From the NCBI RefSeq assembly GCF_003846135.1, contig NZ_RHHM01000002.1, positions 179,225 through 243,224 of the forward strand: DNA of 64,000 nt, in the 5' to 3' direction. Positions 1-8,323 of this stretch are shown here, piece by piece. The DNA comes from Erwinia psidii. GTDB taxonomy: Bacteria; Pseudomonadota; Gammaproteobacteria; Enterobacterales; Enterobacteriaceae. Within the stretch, counting starts at the first letter, position 1; each line of letters opens with the position of its first letter. The notes beneath the pieces are model-generated. The model was not told where the DNA came from and searched no databases. It saw nothing but the letters and a program-made list of their open reading frames with translations. The position numbers and the translations under genes were made by a program.

Positions 1-12
1 TCAGAAGAACCA

Positions 13-33
13 TACCCGGTTTAACGCCGGGTA
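13..33 (+). terminator. possible weak terminator hairpin overlapping the LysR stop codon
   Basis: A perfect 7-bp stem (TACCCGG / CCGGGTA) with a 7-nt loop, followed on the plus strand by TAATTTTT. It would end rightward transcription entering from outside the window. On the minus strand it overlaps the end of the LysR gene and lacks a T run. Function not certain. Confidence 0.3.
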
Positions 34-884
34 TAATTTTTAACATGGTTGATGAAATTCGCGGTCAGCTTTGAGCGGGAATGTTTTCGCCAGATAAAAT
101 ACAGATCGCTGGTCTCTTCAATCAGCCCGGTATGAAAAGTAAAGTCGCCGGCGTTTTTTATATGATCCCGAAAGCTTTCAGGAATAAAGGCACAACCCAG
201 GTCTTTTTTAATACAGCTGAACATTACCGGATAAGATTCAAATTCCATCATTATTCTTGGCTTCAGGTTATTAGCGGTTAGCCAGTTATCTACCTGATTT
301 CGGTAAAAACAGTTGTCGCCAAAAACATAAAGTTCTCGTTCGTTGAAAGACGCCTGCGAAATGCCGGATACATTTGATGCCGTGACCAACATCAGGCTTT
401 CTTTGAATGCCAGAATGCTGGTCATTAAAGGATGCTGGACAGGGCCGTCAGAAATTATTATATCCAGCGATCCGTCAAGCAGTGCGCTTTCCAAATCAAA
501 AGAGTGGCCTGTTCTGACATTAAAAGCGACACCCGGCATCTTTTCGCGGCACATTGCAATTACACCCGGAAGCTGGTTACTCAATGCCGCATCCAGCGCG
601 CCGATGTTCAGAGTACCTTTCTCCGCGTCAGCGGAAAAAATCGCTACCGTCCGATCATGAAGATCGATCATTTTTTTCGCGTTCTCATACAGAAGCCTTC
701 CTTCGGGGGTTACGAAGATACGGTTCTTCTCCCGGTAAAAAAGCTCTGCATCAAGGAGCCGTTCTAATTCTTTGATCCTTATAGTGATGTTGGCTGCGAC
801 ACAGTGGCATCGTAAGGCTGCCAGGGCGATGGATTTTTCTTCCACAACGGCACAAAAATAGACTAACTGAGAGATTTTCAGCAT
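21..884 (-). CDS. LysR-family transcriptional regulator
   Basis: 287 residues, the normal length for LysR-type regulators. A winged helix-turn-helix occupies about residues 1-60, with the typical run KELERLLDAELFYRE near residues 38-52 and TPEGRLLYE just after it. The rest is the two-lobed effector-binding domain. The ligand and the target genes cannot be told from the sequence, and no divergently transcribed partner is visible beside it. The ATG is preceded by AGGA about 6 nt upstream. The striking feature is the 9-bp tandem array that starts about 15 bp upstream of the ATG, inside the leader or promoter, so repeat length could tune expression. Family is sure; role is not. Confidence 0.9.
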   Translation of the reverse strand: MLKISQLVYFCAVVEEKSIALAALRCHCVAANITIRIKELERLLDAELFYREKNRIFVTPEGRLLYENAKKMIDLHDRTVAIFSADAEKGTLNIGALDAALSNQLPGVIAMCREKMPGVAFNVRTGHSFDLESALLDGSLDIIISDGPVQHPLMTSILAFKESLMLVTASNVSGISQASFNERELYVFGDNCFYRNQVDNWLTANNLKPRIMMEFESYPVMFSCIKKDLGCAFIPESFRDHIKNAGDFTFHTGLIEETSDLYFIWRKHSRSKLTANFINHVKNYTRR

Positions 885-900
885 ATATCCTGTCTGTTCA

Positions 901-997
901 GTTCATTCAGTTCATTCAGTTCATTCAGTTCATTCAGTTCATTCAGTTCATTCAGTTCATTCAGTTCATTCAGTTCATTCAGTTCATTCAGTTCATT
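901..997. repeat. 9-bp tandem repeat (GTTCATTCA, 10 full copies plus a partial)
   Basis: Ten exact copies of the unit GTTCATTCA run from 901 to 990, followed by a partial copy to 997. On the minus strand the unit reads TGAATGAAC. The array lies just upstream of the start codon of the LysR gene, where the promoter or 5' leader must be. Copy-number change by slipped-strand mispairing would alter promoter spacing or leader length without touching the protein. Confidence 0.95.
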
Positions 998-1462
998 ATT
1001 TTAAACAAAATAAAAACCACCCCCTGAGATTGACGCCAGCGGTGCTCTTCGCTCACTTTTCCCGCTTGTTATTCTGGAAAATTTATTGGTACAACACAGC
1101 AAGCCTAGCCCAAACTGGCTGATAAATAGCGTCTCGCCAGGGTGGGCACCGGCAGATAACCTGGCAGAATATCGCGTAATGCATCCCCTTATGGCGAACT
1201 GAAATGAATCATCAGCCCCACGCCGGGTTTAACGGTTTACATTACGATAAAAGGAATGGAAGTTATACCGGCGTTGCGTCAGGCAAGGTCATTTTGCGTT
1301 GGCTGTGCTGCGGGGGAAATGCGTATGGTGAGCAGCGTCTTTGCAAGATAAAGCTTCATTTTCATCATCAAAAAAACCACCATCCTCATGCCTGTCACCG
1401 TGTCGCAGGTACTGTCACAATCCGTGTTATTTATCCTCTCCCTTACTGACAGGCAGTCACAG
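998..1462. other. intergenic stretch, no gene supported
   Basis: About 465 bp between the LysR promoter side and the 3' end of fliD. Short open frames exist on both strands but none has a convincing ribosome binding site or a recognisable product. The LysR promoter should lie in its left part, beyond the tandem repeat. Nothing else is seen. Confidence 0.5.
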
Positions 1463-1489
1463 CCCGGCAAATCATCCTGATCTGCCGGG
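1463..1489 (-). terminator. hairpin downstream of fliD
   Basis: CCCGGCAAATCA, a 3-nt loop, then TGATCTGCCGGG: a 12-bp stem with one G-T type mismatch, about 40 bp past the fliD stop codon. There is no clear T run, so termination strength is uncertain. Confidence 0.5.
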
Positions 1490-1529
1490 GAGGAAAGCAC
1501 ATGCCTGTGGCACCAGGCCTTCCAGCGGC

Positions 1530-3218
1530 TTATGATTGTCCGCTGGATTGTGTCGAACTGCTGAACTGCTGCGTCAGAAAGGAGCTGGTACTGTTTAGCT
1601 GACTGATAACACTGTCCAATTGAGTGAACTGCTTTTTATAGCGCTCCATCGTGTTACTGATCCGCTGGCTCTGCTCGCTATACCTTTCCTGCAGTGAGCT
1701 GAGACGGCTGTTGGCCGAACTTTCCGCATTACCCAATGAACCATTCTCAGAAAGGGCACTGGTCAGCTGTGATGCCATGCCGGTTGCCGTGCCGGTGGTC
1801 TTGCCGTCGCCAGCAAATAAATCGCTGACGTCCTGCGCACTGTCTGCTATTGCGGTGTGCAGAGCATCCTTATCCAGCTTGAGCTTACCCGTCTGCGGAT
1901 CGGTTGTAATACCAACCTGCGCCAGCGACTGGAGTTTATCCGAGCCAGAATTACCATTCAGCGCACTCTGTAACTGACGCTGAACGCTGCGTACGGTAGC
2001 ATCACCAATCAGCGGGCCGGTGCTGCCGTCATCAGATGAAGACTGGGTTGAATCCGTGGTGTCAGCATCATCAGAGGTGAATTTTGTCAGCGCTGTCGAG
2101 GTATCCACCAGGGCGTTGTAGGAATCCACCCAGTCACTGACCGCCTGCTCGGCGCCGTCAGTGTCTGTGGCAACGGTTACCGTCTGATTACCCGATGTCA
2201 CGGCATTCAGATCCAGTGTCACGCCGGCCAGCGCATCGCTAACCGTGTTACTGCCGCTCTCGACCTCAATATCATTCACCGTCAGTTTGGCATTTTGCGC
2301 GGCAACGCTTTCAGTAAGGCCCCCCCCGTCAGAACTGTAGCCGATAACGTTTTCAAGCTTATCATCGCCGGCAACGCTGACAGACGATATCGCATTCGCC
2401 GTACCGGTTTCACTGGCAGTGAGTGACAGGCGATAGCTGCCATCAGCCACCTTGACTACGCTTGCAGTGACGCCTGCATCCGCACCATTAATGGCATCCT
2501 GCAAACCGGAAAGCGACGTCTGTGCAGCGGTTAACTTAATATCTTTATGTGAACCGTTAGCCAGCTTTACGGTGAGCGTGCGACTGTCAACCGTACTGTC
2601 ACCCTGTTGGGATTTGGTATCAGACGCGATGCCTGAGGTCAGCGTTTGTGCCTGAGCAAGCTGCGAGACGCTGACACTGTACTGCCCTGCCTGGGCATCT
2701 TCCGTTGTGGTCGCACTTATCGCTGAGCTGGAGCTGGTAGCCGTCGTTGCCTGAAAAAGTGCAGAATCCGTCAGCTTCGCATTCGCCGTCTGAAACTGCT
2801 CAAGCGAGCTTTTTAGCTGGCCATACCCACTGATCTTTGCTGTCCATGACTGTTGCTGCTGAGTAATCGGCGTCAGCGCGGCCTTTTCTGTCGACTCAAG
2901 CTTATCAAGCATGCCGCTCAGGTCGAGTCCTGACCCTACCCCAAGCATACTTATGCTGCTATCGGTGGTACCGGAGTCAGTGGTGGTAGCCGTGTCGGAA
3001 GAGGTTGGAACCGTTGAAGCTGCGGCAGTGGTCGAATCAGCGGAAGCAGATGGAACCGTTGTAACGGCTTCAGTTGACGAATCACTTGAAGATGGAGCCG
3101 TTGCAGCGGTTTCAGTAGATGAATCGCTGGTTTCAGAAGTAGCAGAGGGTACTGCTGTCGCGGCAGATAATGCCGCACTGCTCATCAAAGACGAGCCAGG
3201 TAAAGAGATTGTGCTCAT
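1530..3218 (-). CDS. fliD: FliD-like flagellar hook-associated protein 2 (filament cap), with a long Ser/Thr/Ala-rich N-terminal extension
   Basis: The start is set at the ATG at 3218 because GAGGAAAT lies just upstream; this gives 562 residues. The classical FliD N-terminus (LGVGSGLDLSGMLDKLESTEK) only begins near residue 90, so about 88 low-complexity residues rich in S, T, A and D, including loose repeats such as SSDSSTE, are placed in front of it. The C-terminal part carries the usual FliD regions, including DALHTAIADSAQDVSDLF and a Gln/Ser-rich coiled-coil end. FliD caps the flagellum and helps flagellin fold at the tip. It stands alone here without fliS, fliT or fliC, which is unusual, so it may be a second copy. 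A sigma-28-like promoter lies about 50 bp upstream, which fits late flagellar expression. Family assignment is firm; whether it is the main cap protein is not known. Confidence 0.88.
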   Translation of the reverse strand: MSTISLPGSSLMSSAALSAATAVPSATSETSDSSTETAATAPSSSDSSTEAVTTVPSASADSTTAAASTVPTSSDTATTTDSGTTDSSISMLGVGSGLDLSGMLDKLESTEKAALTPITQQQQSWTAKISGYGQLKSSLEQFQTANAKLTDSALFQATTATSSSSAISATTTEDAQAGQYSVSVSQLAQAQTLTSGIASDTKSQQGDSTVDSRTLTVKLANGSHKDIKLTAAQTSLSGLQDAINGADAGVTASVVKVADGSYRLSLTASETGTANAISSVSVAGDDKLENVIGYSSDGGGLTESVAAQNAKLTVNDIEVESGSNTVSDALAGVTLDLNAVTSGNQTVTVATDTDGAEQAVSDWVDSYNALVDTSTALTKFTSDDADTTDSTQSSSDDGSTGPLIGDATVRSVQRQLQSALNGNSGSDKLQSLAQVGITTDPQTGKLKLDKDALHTAIADSAQDVSDLFAGDGKTTGTATGMASQLTSALSENGSLGNAESSANSRLSSLQERYSEQSQRISNTMERYKKQFTQLDSVISQLNSTSSFLTQQFSSSTQSSGQS

Positions 3219-3264
3219 AATATTTCCTCGTTTTTCAGTACACAGGAAGTCAGTAGCAGAGAAC

Positions 3265-3292
3265 ATATCGGCATCAGGCAAAAGCAACTTTA
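3265..3292 (-). promoter_or_regulatory. sigma-28 (FliA)-like promoter of fliD
   Basis: Read on the minus strand: TAAAGTTG, 12 nt, GCCGATAT. The consensus is TAAAGTTT-N11-GCCGATAA, so both boxes match 7 of 8 and the spacer is one base longer. It lies 46 bp upstream of the fliD ATG. Confidence 0.65.
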
Positions 3293-4068
3293 GTGAAAAT
3301 TTGCATTAATTCCTAAATTTTCCAGTTTTTCCCTTAAGTGTTGCCGGGCAAAACACCGGGTGAAATAATTTTTTCGCAAAGAAATCAGCATGGTACATGC
3401 TTTCCACATAAAAAATAAAAGCACACTAACCAATGGATAATATTAGGATTTTTCCGAAAACAAAAGCCGAAATCGGCGTGTTTTTCAGCAAGAAATCAGT
3501 AACATTACTGGAAAGGGATGCCAAATATAACTTCATTTTTATTAATAGATCAAAGTAATATCTTTTCCAGTGAGCATTAGCCGATCACGCGGCGAATTCG
3601 TTGCAGGCCTGGCTTTTTCGGCTTTAAGCGCCTTGTGATGGGCGGCGGCCTTGCGGACTTTTTCAGCGACAAGTATGTTCCACTCATCACCAGAAGAGGG
3701 CTGACACCACCTGAATGGTACAGCGCCTGAAAATGCTGAAAAATGGCGACGGCAACCTGTTTGCTGATCGATGACTGCTGCCTGAATGTTATTTTTTGGC
3801 GCGGCGAATCAACGGTATTCACGGACACAATCAGGAAGCTACTCGTGCTTAACAGGCTGATTTTCAGATTATTAATAGCACTGGTGCTGGGAGCATTTCT
3901 GGGGTGAGCAGGCGAAAATGTCAGATAGCGGGTGCCTTTCCATTAGCATCGTTCCGATAATCGTGGCGGCCTCCCTGATTGTCGTCTTTATCGACAGACA
4001 GATCGCGAAAACCATCAACAGAAAATATGCCCGCCAGACGTGACAAGGGCAGCGCGAACGCCGGGCAG
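3293..4068. other. gene-poor stretch with degraded coding remnants
   Basis: About 775 bp without a gene I can name. The left third (to about 3570) is AT-rich with no frame. Between about 3830 and 4043 the plus strand has short hydrophobic reading fragments in different frames (for example RLIFRLLIALVLGAFLG before a stop at about 3905), which look like pieces of a decayed membrane-protein gene. I could not identify the parent. Confidence 0.4.
3918..4043 (+). CDS. possible 41-residue membrane peptide or remnant
   Basis: An ATG frame of 41 residues preceded by GAGCAGGCG. It encodes one hydrophobic helix (IVPIIVAASLIVVFI) followed by a basic tail (RKYARQT). It could be a real small membrane protein or the leftover of a larger decayed gene, since another hydrophobic fragment precedes it out of frame. 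No family recognised. Confidence 0.2.
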   Translation: MSDSGCLSISIVPIIVAASLIVVFIDRQIAKTINRKYARQT

Positions 4069-4590
4069 CTACGATAGCTGAATGCCGTAAAGAAGATGAT
4101 GTGAAAGCCGGTGATCCGGGGGCAAATCAGGATGAGCAAACTCCCCTGCCCGCGTCATCCCAAGCCGCTTCATCAGTCGCTCAGACGGGCTAACCGACGC
4201 AGTAAAGGCGACCACCTCATGTAATGCCAGGGCGTTAAACGCATACTCCAGGCAGGCTTGTGCGGTCTCCTCTGCCAGTCCCCGATGCCAGAATGCTTTA
4301 CCCAGACGCCAGCCAGTTTCTGTACAGGGCGAAAAAGCATACTTATCTGGCTGTGGATGTAAGGCCACGCAACCTACAAATTGCCGGGTTTCTTTTAACT
4401 CAACCGCCCAGAATCCCCAGCCGCGCCGATTGATGCCGTCCGCCAGTCCCCTCGCCAGGCGGTCACTTTCTTCCCGCTTGAGCGGCGCGGGAAAAAATTG
4501 CATCACCTCAGTATCGGCATTTTGAGCCGCAAAAGGCGCCAGGTCTTTTGCCTGCCACTGCCGTAAAATCAGCCTTGCCGTTTCGGGCAC
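4069..4590 (-). CDS. GNAT-family N-acetyltransferase (RimJ/RimL type)
   Basis: I place the start at the GTG at 4590 because GAGAGGAAAAAGG lies directly upstream and the family normally begins with (M)xETARLILRxW; this gives about 173 residues, the usual RimJ/RimL size. A longer reading from an ATG at 4695 has no family resemblance in its first 35 residues. Visible features are ETARLILRQW at the N-terminus, WGFWAVELKETRQFVGCVAL in the middle (strands 2-4), and GWRLGKAFWHRGLAEE, the acetyl-CoA binding region. The substrate is unknown; close relatives acetylate protein N-termini or small amines. It stands alone, convergent with remnants and divergent from the ABC importer operon. Confidence 0.8.
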   Translation of the reverse strand: MPETARLILRQWQAKDLAPFAAQNADTEVMQFFPAPLKREESDRLARGLADGINRRGWGFWAVELKETRQFVGCVALHPQPDKYAFSPCTETGWRLGKAFWHRGLAEETAQACLEYAFNALALHEVVAFTASVSPSERLMKRLGMTRAGEFAHPDLPPDHRLSHHLLYGIQLS

Positions 4591-4889
4591 CCCTTTTTCC
4601 TCTCCGTTAACTGTTACCCACAGTGCCCCATCTGTACGCCAGCCTGCGCCGCAGAAACGGCATGCCGCAGTGAAGCCAGCAGTTGTCGTCTGCACACTGT
4701 TGTTTTTACGTAATTCAGCCGATTTAACTGTTGCTGCTAAATCACCCTGGGCAAGCCGTAACGGCAGGCAGCAATAATCGTTAATTACCGGACGTTTATG
4801 GTAATTATTCCTATTGATTTCGTTACCCTCTGTAAATAAATTAAAAATCCTGATTTATCCAATAATATTTACTGAAAAAGGTGATAGCG

Positions 4890-5915
4890 ATGAAATCCTT
4901 ACTGACAGGGCTGCTGGCCGGTTTAATGCTGTTCAGTCTTAATGCTGCCTCTTCTGGCCTGCCGCTGGAAAAGCCCCGCCTCACCATTGCCGTCGGAGGA
5001 AAAAGCGTTTTATACAACCTTCCCCTGACGATTGCAGAGCGGAAAGGCTATTTTAAAGAAGCAGGCTTACAGGTTGAGATTGCGGATTTTGCGGGCGGTG
5101 GAAAAGCGTTGCAGGCCCTGGTGGGCGGCAGTGCGGATGTGGTCAGCGGAGCCTATGAACACACCATCACCTTACAGAGTAAAAACCAATACATTACCGC
5201 ATTTATCATGACCGGGCAGGCCCCGGAAATTGTGGTTGCCGTGTCGCGCAAGGCAATACCTGATTACCATCAGATCAGCGATCTGAAAGGCAAGAAAATT
5301 GGCATCAGCGCGCCTGGCTCTTCCACCAACATGGTAGCGAATGTCCTGCTTGCCAAAGGAGGGCTAAAACCCGGCGACGTTTCCTTTATTGGTGTCGGTA
5401 CCGCCGCGGGTGCCGTGGACGCCCTGCGCGCCGGACGCATCGATGCCATCGCCAACACGGAACCGGTTATCTCTCTGCTGGAGAAAAACCACGACATTAC
5501 CGTCATTGCGGATACCAGAACGGTAGCAGGTACCGAAGCCCTGTTTGGCGGACCGATGCCCGCTGGCTCGCTCTACGCTAAAGCGTCATTTCTTGACAAC
5601 AACCCGGCCACCGTTCAGGCCCTCACCACCGCGATGCTGAAAGCCCTTCGCTGGCTACAGACGGCTTCCCCGGAAGAGGTCGCGGCTGTGGTACCTGAAA
5701 GCTATCTGCTGGGGGATGCGGCCCTGTATAAAACAGCCTTCAGTCATATACGTCCGGCCCTTTCCCGCGATGGTCTGTTTACGCAAAAAGCCACTGAAAC
5801 CGCGCTGAAAGCACTTTCTACGTTCGATCCCACCATCAGGCCAGAACATATCGATCTCTCACGGACCTGGACCAATCGCTATGTGACTGAGGCACTGCGT
5901 AATGAGCAGAAATGA
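4890..5915 (+). CDS. ABC transporter substrate-binding protein, NitT/TauT (NMT1/SsuA-like) family
   Basis: 341 residues from the ATG at 4890, which sits 9 nt after AAAAAGG; an in-frame GTG three codons earlier is less well placed. The first about 24 residues form a signal peptide (basic start, LLTGLLAGLMLFSL, then A-rich cut site), so the protein is periplasmic. The mature part begins with LTIAVGG and PLTIAERKGYFKEAGLQVEI, the typical opening of NMT1/SsuA-type receptors for nitrate, sulfonates, taurine or thiamine precursors. It is the first gene of a three-gene operon with an ATPase (overlap 14 nt) and a permease. The ligand cannot be read from the sequence; sulfonate-like or aromatic small acids are plausible. 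Confidence 0.88.
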   Translation: MKSLLTGLLAGLMLFSLNAASSGLPLEKPRLTIAVGGKSVLYNLPLTIAERKGYFKEAGLQVEIADFAGGGKALQALVGGSADVVSGAYEHTITLQSKNQYITAFIMTGQAPEIVVAVSRKAIPDYHQISDLKGKKIGISAPGSSTNMVANVLLAKGGLKPGDVSFIGVGTAAGAVDALRAGRIDAIANTEPVISLLEKNHDITVIADTRTVAGTEALFGGPMPAGSLYAKASFLDNNPATVQALTTAMLKALRWLQTASPEEVAAVVPESYLLGDAALYKTAFSHIRPALSRDGLFTQKATETALKALSTFDPTIRPEHIDLSRTWTNRYVTEALRNEQK

Positions 5916-6732
5916 GGCGGCTGAGACGGCACTTCAGCTGCACGCTGTTTCATACAGTTATGGTCAGTCCCGTTTACAGGCGGAAAAAACGGTGCTGGCC
6001 GAAACCAGTCTGAACATCTCTGCCGGAGAATTTGTCTCGGTGGTGGGGCCAACAGGGTGTGGTAAATCCACCCTGTTGAAACTGTGCGCTGGCCTGCTTG
6101 CTCCGTCATCCGGCGAGGTCAGGGTCTTTGGCAAACCGCTGAAGGGGATTAATGCACACGCGGGATATATGTTTCAGGATGAAGTATTACTGCCCTGGCT
6201 AACCGTGCTGGAAAATGTGGTGCTTGGCCTGGGCTACCGTAATAAGCCAGTGGCGGAATCAGATGCGTTGGGCAGATTGTGGTTGACCCGGGTGGGATTA
6301 AGCGCGGTTGCCGATCGCTACCCTTCACAACTGTCCGGCGGGATGCGTAAACGGGTGGCGCTGGCACAAACCCTGATTCTGGAGCCTGACATTATTCTGA
6401 TGGATGAGCCATTCTCGGCTCTGGATATTCAGACCCGTCAGCTAATGGAAAATGAATTGCTGACGCTGTGGGATAAAAAACGCAGCGCGGTGCTGTTTAT
6501 CACGCACGATCTGGACGAAGCCATCGCGCTGGCGGACAGGGTTATTGTCCTGTCCGCCGGACCGGGGACACATCCGATCGGTGAGTTTTCCGTTCCCCTT
6601 TCCCGGCCGCGTGATGTAACAGAAATCCGTACCTGCCCGGAGTTTGTGGCGTTGCATAAGAGCATCTGGCATGTTCTTCGTGACGAAGTCCTGAAAAGTT
6701 ACCAACATAATTTATGTCATCATGATGAATAA
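5902..6732 (+). CDS. ABC transporter ATP-binding protein, nitrate/sulfonate/taurine type
   Basis: 276 residues. The Walker A motif is GPTGCGKST near residue 48, the Q-loop is in YMFQDEVLLPWLT, the ABC signature is LSGGMRKR, Walker B is IILMDEP, and the switch His is in FITHD. The PW after the Q-loop and the overall pattern are typical of SsuB/TauB-like importers. The gene overlaps the binding-protein gene by 14 nt and the permease gene by 11 nt, so the three are translationally coupled and act as one importer at the inner membrane. Confidence 0.93.
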   Translation: MSRNEAAETALQLHAVSYSYGQSRLQAEKTVLAETSLNISAGEFVSVVGPTGCGKSTLLKLCAGLLAPSSGEVRVFGKPLKGINAHAGYMFQDEVLLPWLTVLENVVLGLGYRNKPVAESDALGRLWLTRVGLSAVADRYPSQLSGGMRKRVALAQTLILEPDIILMDEPFSALDIQTRQLMENELLTLWDKKRSAVLFITHDLDEAIALADRVIVLSAGPGTHPIGEFSVPLSRPRDVTEIRTCPEFVALHKSIWHVLRDEVLKSYQHNLCHHDE

Positions 6733-7558
6733 TAATTCCGGGGTAAAACCGGCTTTACTGGTAGTGGGAAAGCTCTCCGTATTCCTTGCCACCGTTGCCG
6801 TTTGGGAGCTGTTATCCAGAAACCCACAAATGGCCTTTTTCTTTGGTGACCCAAAGCAGGTGATGACCGTTCTCTGGCAATGGTTCACTGAAGGTGACGG
6901 GGTTCTGGACATCAGCTGGGGCGATCACGTTCTCTGTTCGTTGCATTTTCCGGCACAAATTTATCCCCACCTCATTATTACCCTCACCGAAACCATGTTG
7001 GCATTTGTCACCGGCACGATTATGGGCATGGTCGCAGGACTTTTGCTGGGGATTAGCCCACTGCTGTCTGCCATTTTCTCACCCTATATCAAGGCATTGA
7101 ACGCGTTACCGCGTGTCATTCTTGCCCCAATATTTGCGATGCTGTTTGGACTGGGTATCTGGTCAAAAGTCGCTTTTGCCATCACGCTGGTGTTCTTTGT
7201 GGTCTTTTTTAACGTCTGGCAGGGGGTTCGTGATGTTAATCCTGTTTTGCTGGATAATGTTCGTATGCTGGGGGCGAATAAGCGTCAGCAGTTAAAAACG
7301 ATCTACCTTCCGTCGGCCACATCATGGGTATTCTCAAGTTTGCATATGGCTATCGGTCTGGCTTTCGTCGGCTCGGTGGTTGGAGAATATCTTGGTTCAT
7401 CCAGAGGCATCGGCTACCTGATCCTTCAGGCTGAAGGCAGTTTCGATATCAATACCATACTGGCCGGCACATTATTGCTGACCCTGTTTGCGTTGCTGTT
7501 AGACTCGCTGATCAATATCATTGAGAATTATGCCTTTAAATACAGGCAGGTTAAATAA
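6722..7558 (+). CDS. ABC transporter permease, NitT/TauT (SsuC/TauC-like) family
   Basis: 278 residues with about six hydrophobic helices. The coupling loop ALNALPRVILAPIFAMLFGLG near residues 120-140 fits the inner-membrane permease signature that contacts the ATPase. The region FVGSVVGEYLGSSRGIGYLI near the C-terminus is also characteristic of SsuC/TauC permeases. It is the last gene of the importer operon and is followed by a strong hairpin at 7715-7749. Confidence 0.92.
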   Translation: MMNNNSGVKPALLVVGKLSVFLATVAVWELLSRNPQMAFFFGDPKQVMTVLWQWFTEGDGVLDISWGDHVLCSLHFPAQIYPHLIITLTETMLAFVTGTIMGMVAGLLLGISPLLSAIFSPYIKALNALPRVILAPIFAMLFGLGIWSKVAFAITLVFFVVFFNVWQGVRDVNPVLLDNVRMLGANKRQQLKTIYLPSATSWVFSSLHMAIGLAFVGSVVGEYLGSSRGIGYLILQAEGSFDINTILAGTLLLTLFALLLDSLINIIENYAFKYRQVK

Positions 7559-7714
7559 TCAGGCAGAGAAAACACCACGCAATACGATGCTCTTCGGAGC
7601 GTCAGTAAAACATGAATTTTGCCAGGGAGGTAGCTGATACCATCTGGTTTGTGGATCAGGGACAGATTCTGGAGAAAGCCCAACCGGATAATTTTTTCAC
7701 AATGCCACAGCATC

Positions 7715-7749
7715 CACGCGCAGGCCGCTTTCTCAGCGGCCTGCGCGTG
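7715..7749 (+). terminator. strong hairpin after the ABC importer operon
   Basis: A perfect 14-bp inverted repeat (CACGCGCAGGCCGC / GCGGCCTGCGCGTG) with a 7-nt loop. No long T run follows (CATTAAGGTGTTTT comes next), so it may act as an RNA-stabilising hairpin or a weak terminator. Confidence 0.6.
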
Positions 7750-8226
7750 CATTAAGGTGTTTTGTGGGTGGCATCACAGGGTATTTTCCGCTGCGACACC
7801 CTCACGTTATATACCGCTGAATGCGGATGTTCAAAAAGCTGGAATAAATACATTGCACTAACAGGGCCGTCGGTTTACTTAACGGACGTAATAAAAATCG
7901 CGTTTTTTATTATTGACCTTTGCAGGTGTAAGCTGAAATAAAGGTTTATTGTCCGGCAACACCCGCCCGACATGACTGTTTTCACCGGTAAACATCCCGT
8001 AAGCTGGCTACCGATGAATGTAGCGTTCGCGGTAAGATTTTTGTGCTGACTTACGCCCAAATACGCTACGGAGTGTTCCAGCGTGTCGGAGAGCAGACTC
8101 AGCGCTGTTCACCATGGTTATCACTTTTTAGCCATCGTTCGTCTCATAATATTCCCACCACCGCGTCAACGTTTTTCGACGCAATTCGGCTAATGGAAGC
8201 TGCTAGTGCCATCGAATGGCTATAAT
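7750..8226. other. intergenic stretch, no gene supported
   Basis: About 475 bp between the importer operon and the chemotaxis promoter. It contains only short frames on both strands without ribosome binding sites or family resemblance. I see no further repeat or RNA gene here. Confidence 0.5.
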
Positions 8227-8253
8227 TTATGTTTCTACTGGCAGTGCCGATAA
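8227..8253 (+). promoter_or_regulatory. sigma-28 (FliA)-like promoter of the chemoreceptor gene
   Basis: TTATGTTT, 11 nt, GCCGATAA. The -10 box is perfect, the -35 box matches 6 of 8, and the spacing equals the consensus. It lies about 70 bp upstream of the chemoreceptor ATG. Confidence 0.75.
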
Positions 8254-8323
8254 CGTTGATACCTTTTAAAAATTGTTACAGGTACGCCAACATCACGCCC
8301 AGCGTCCAATCAGGTGGAATATC

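Noticed and set aside
901..997. CRISPR array
   Set aside because: The units are 9 bp and directly adjacent with no spacers; the same holds for the 8-bp array at 63867-64000.
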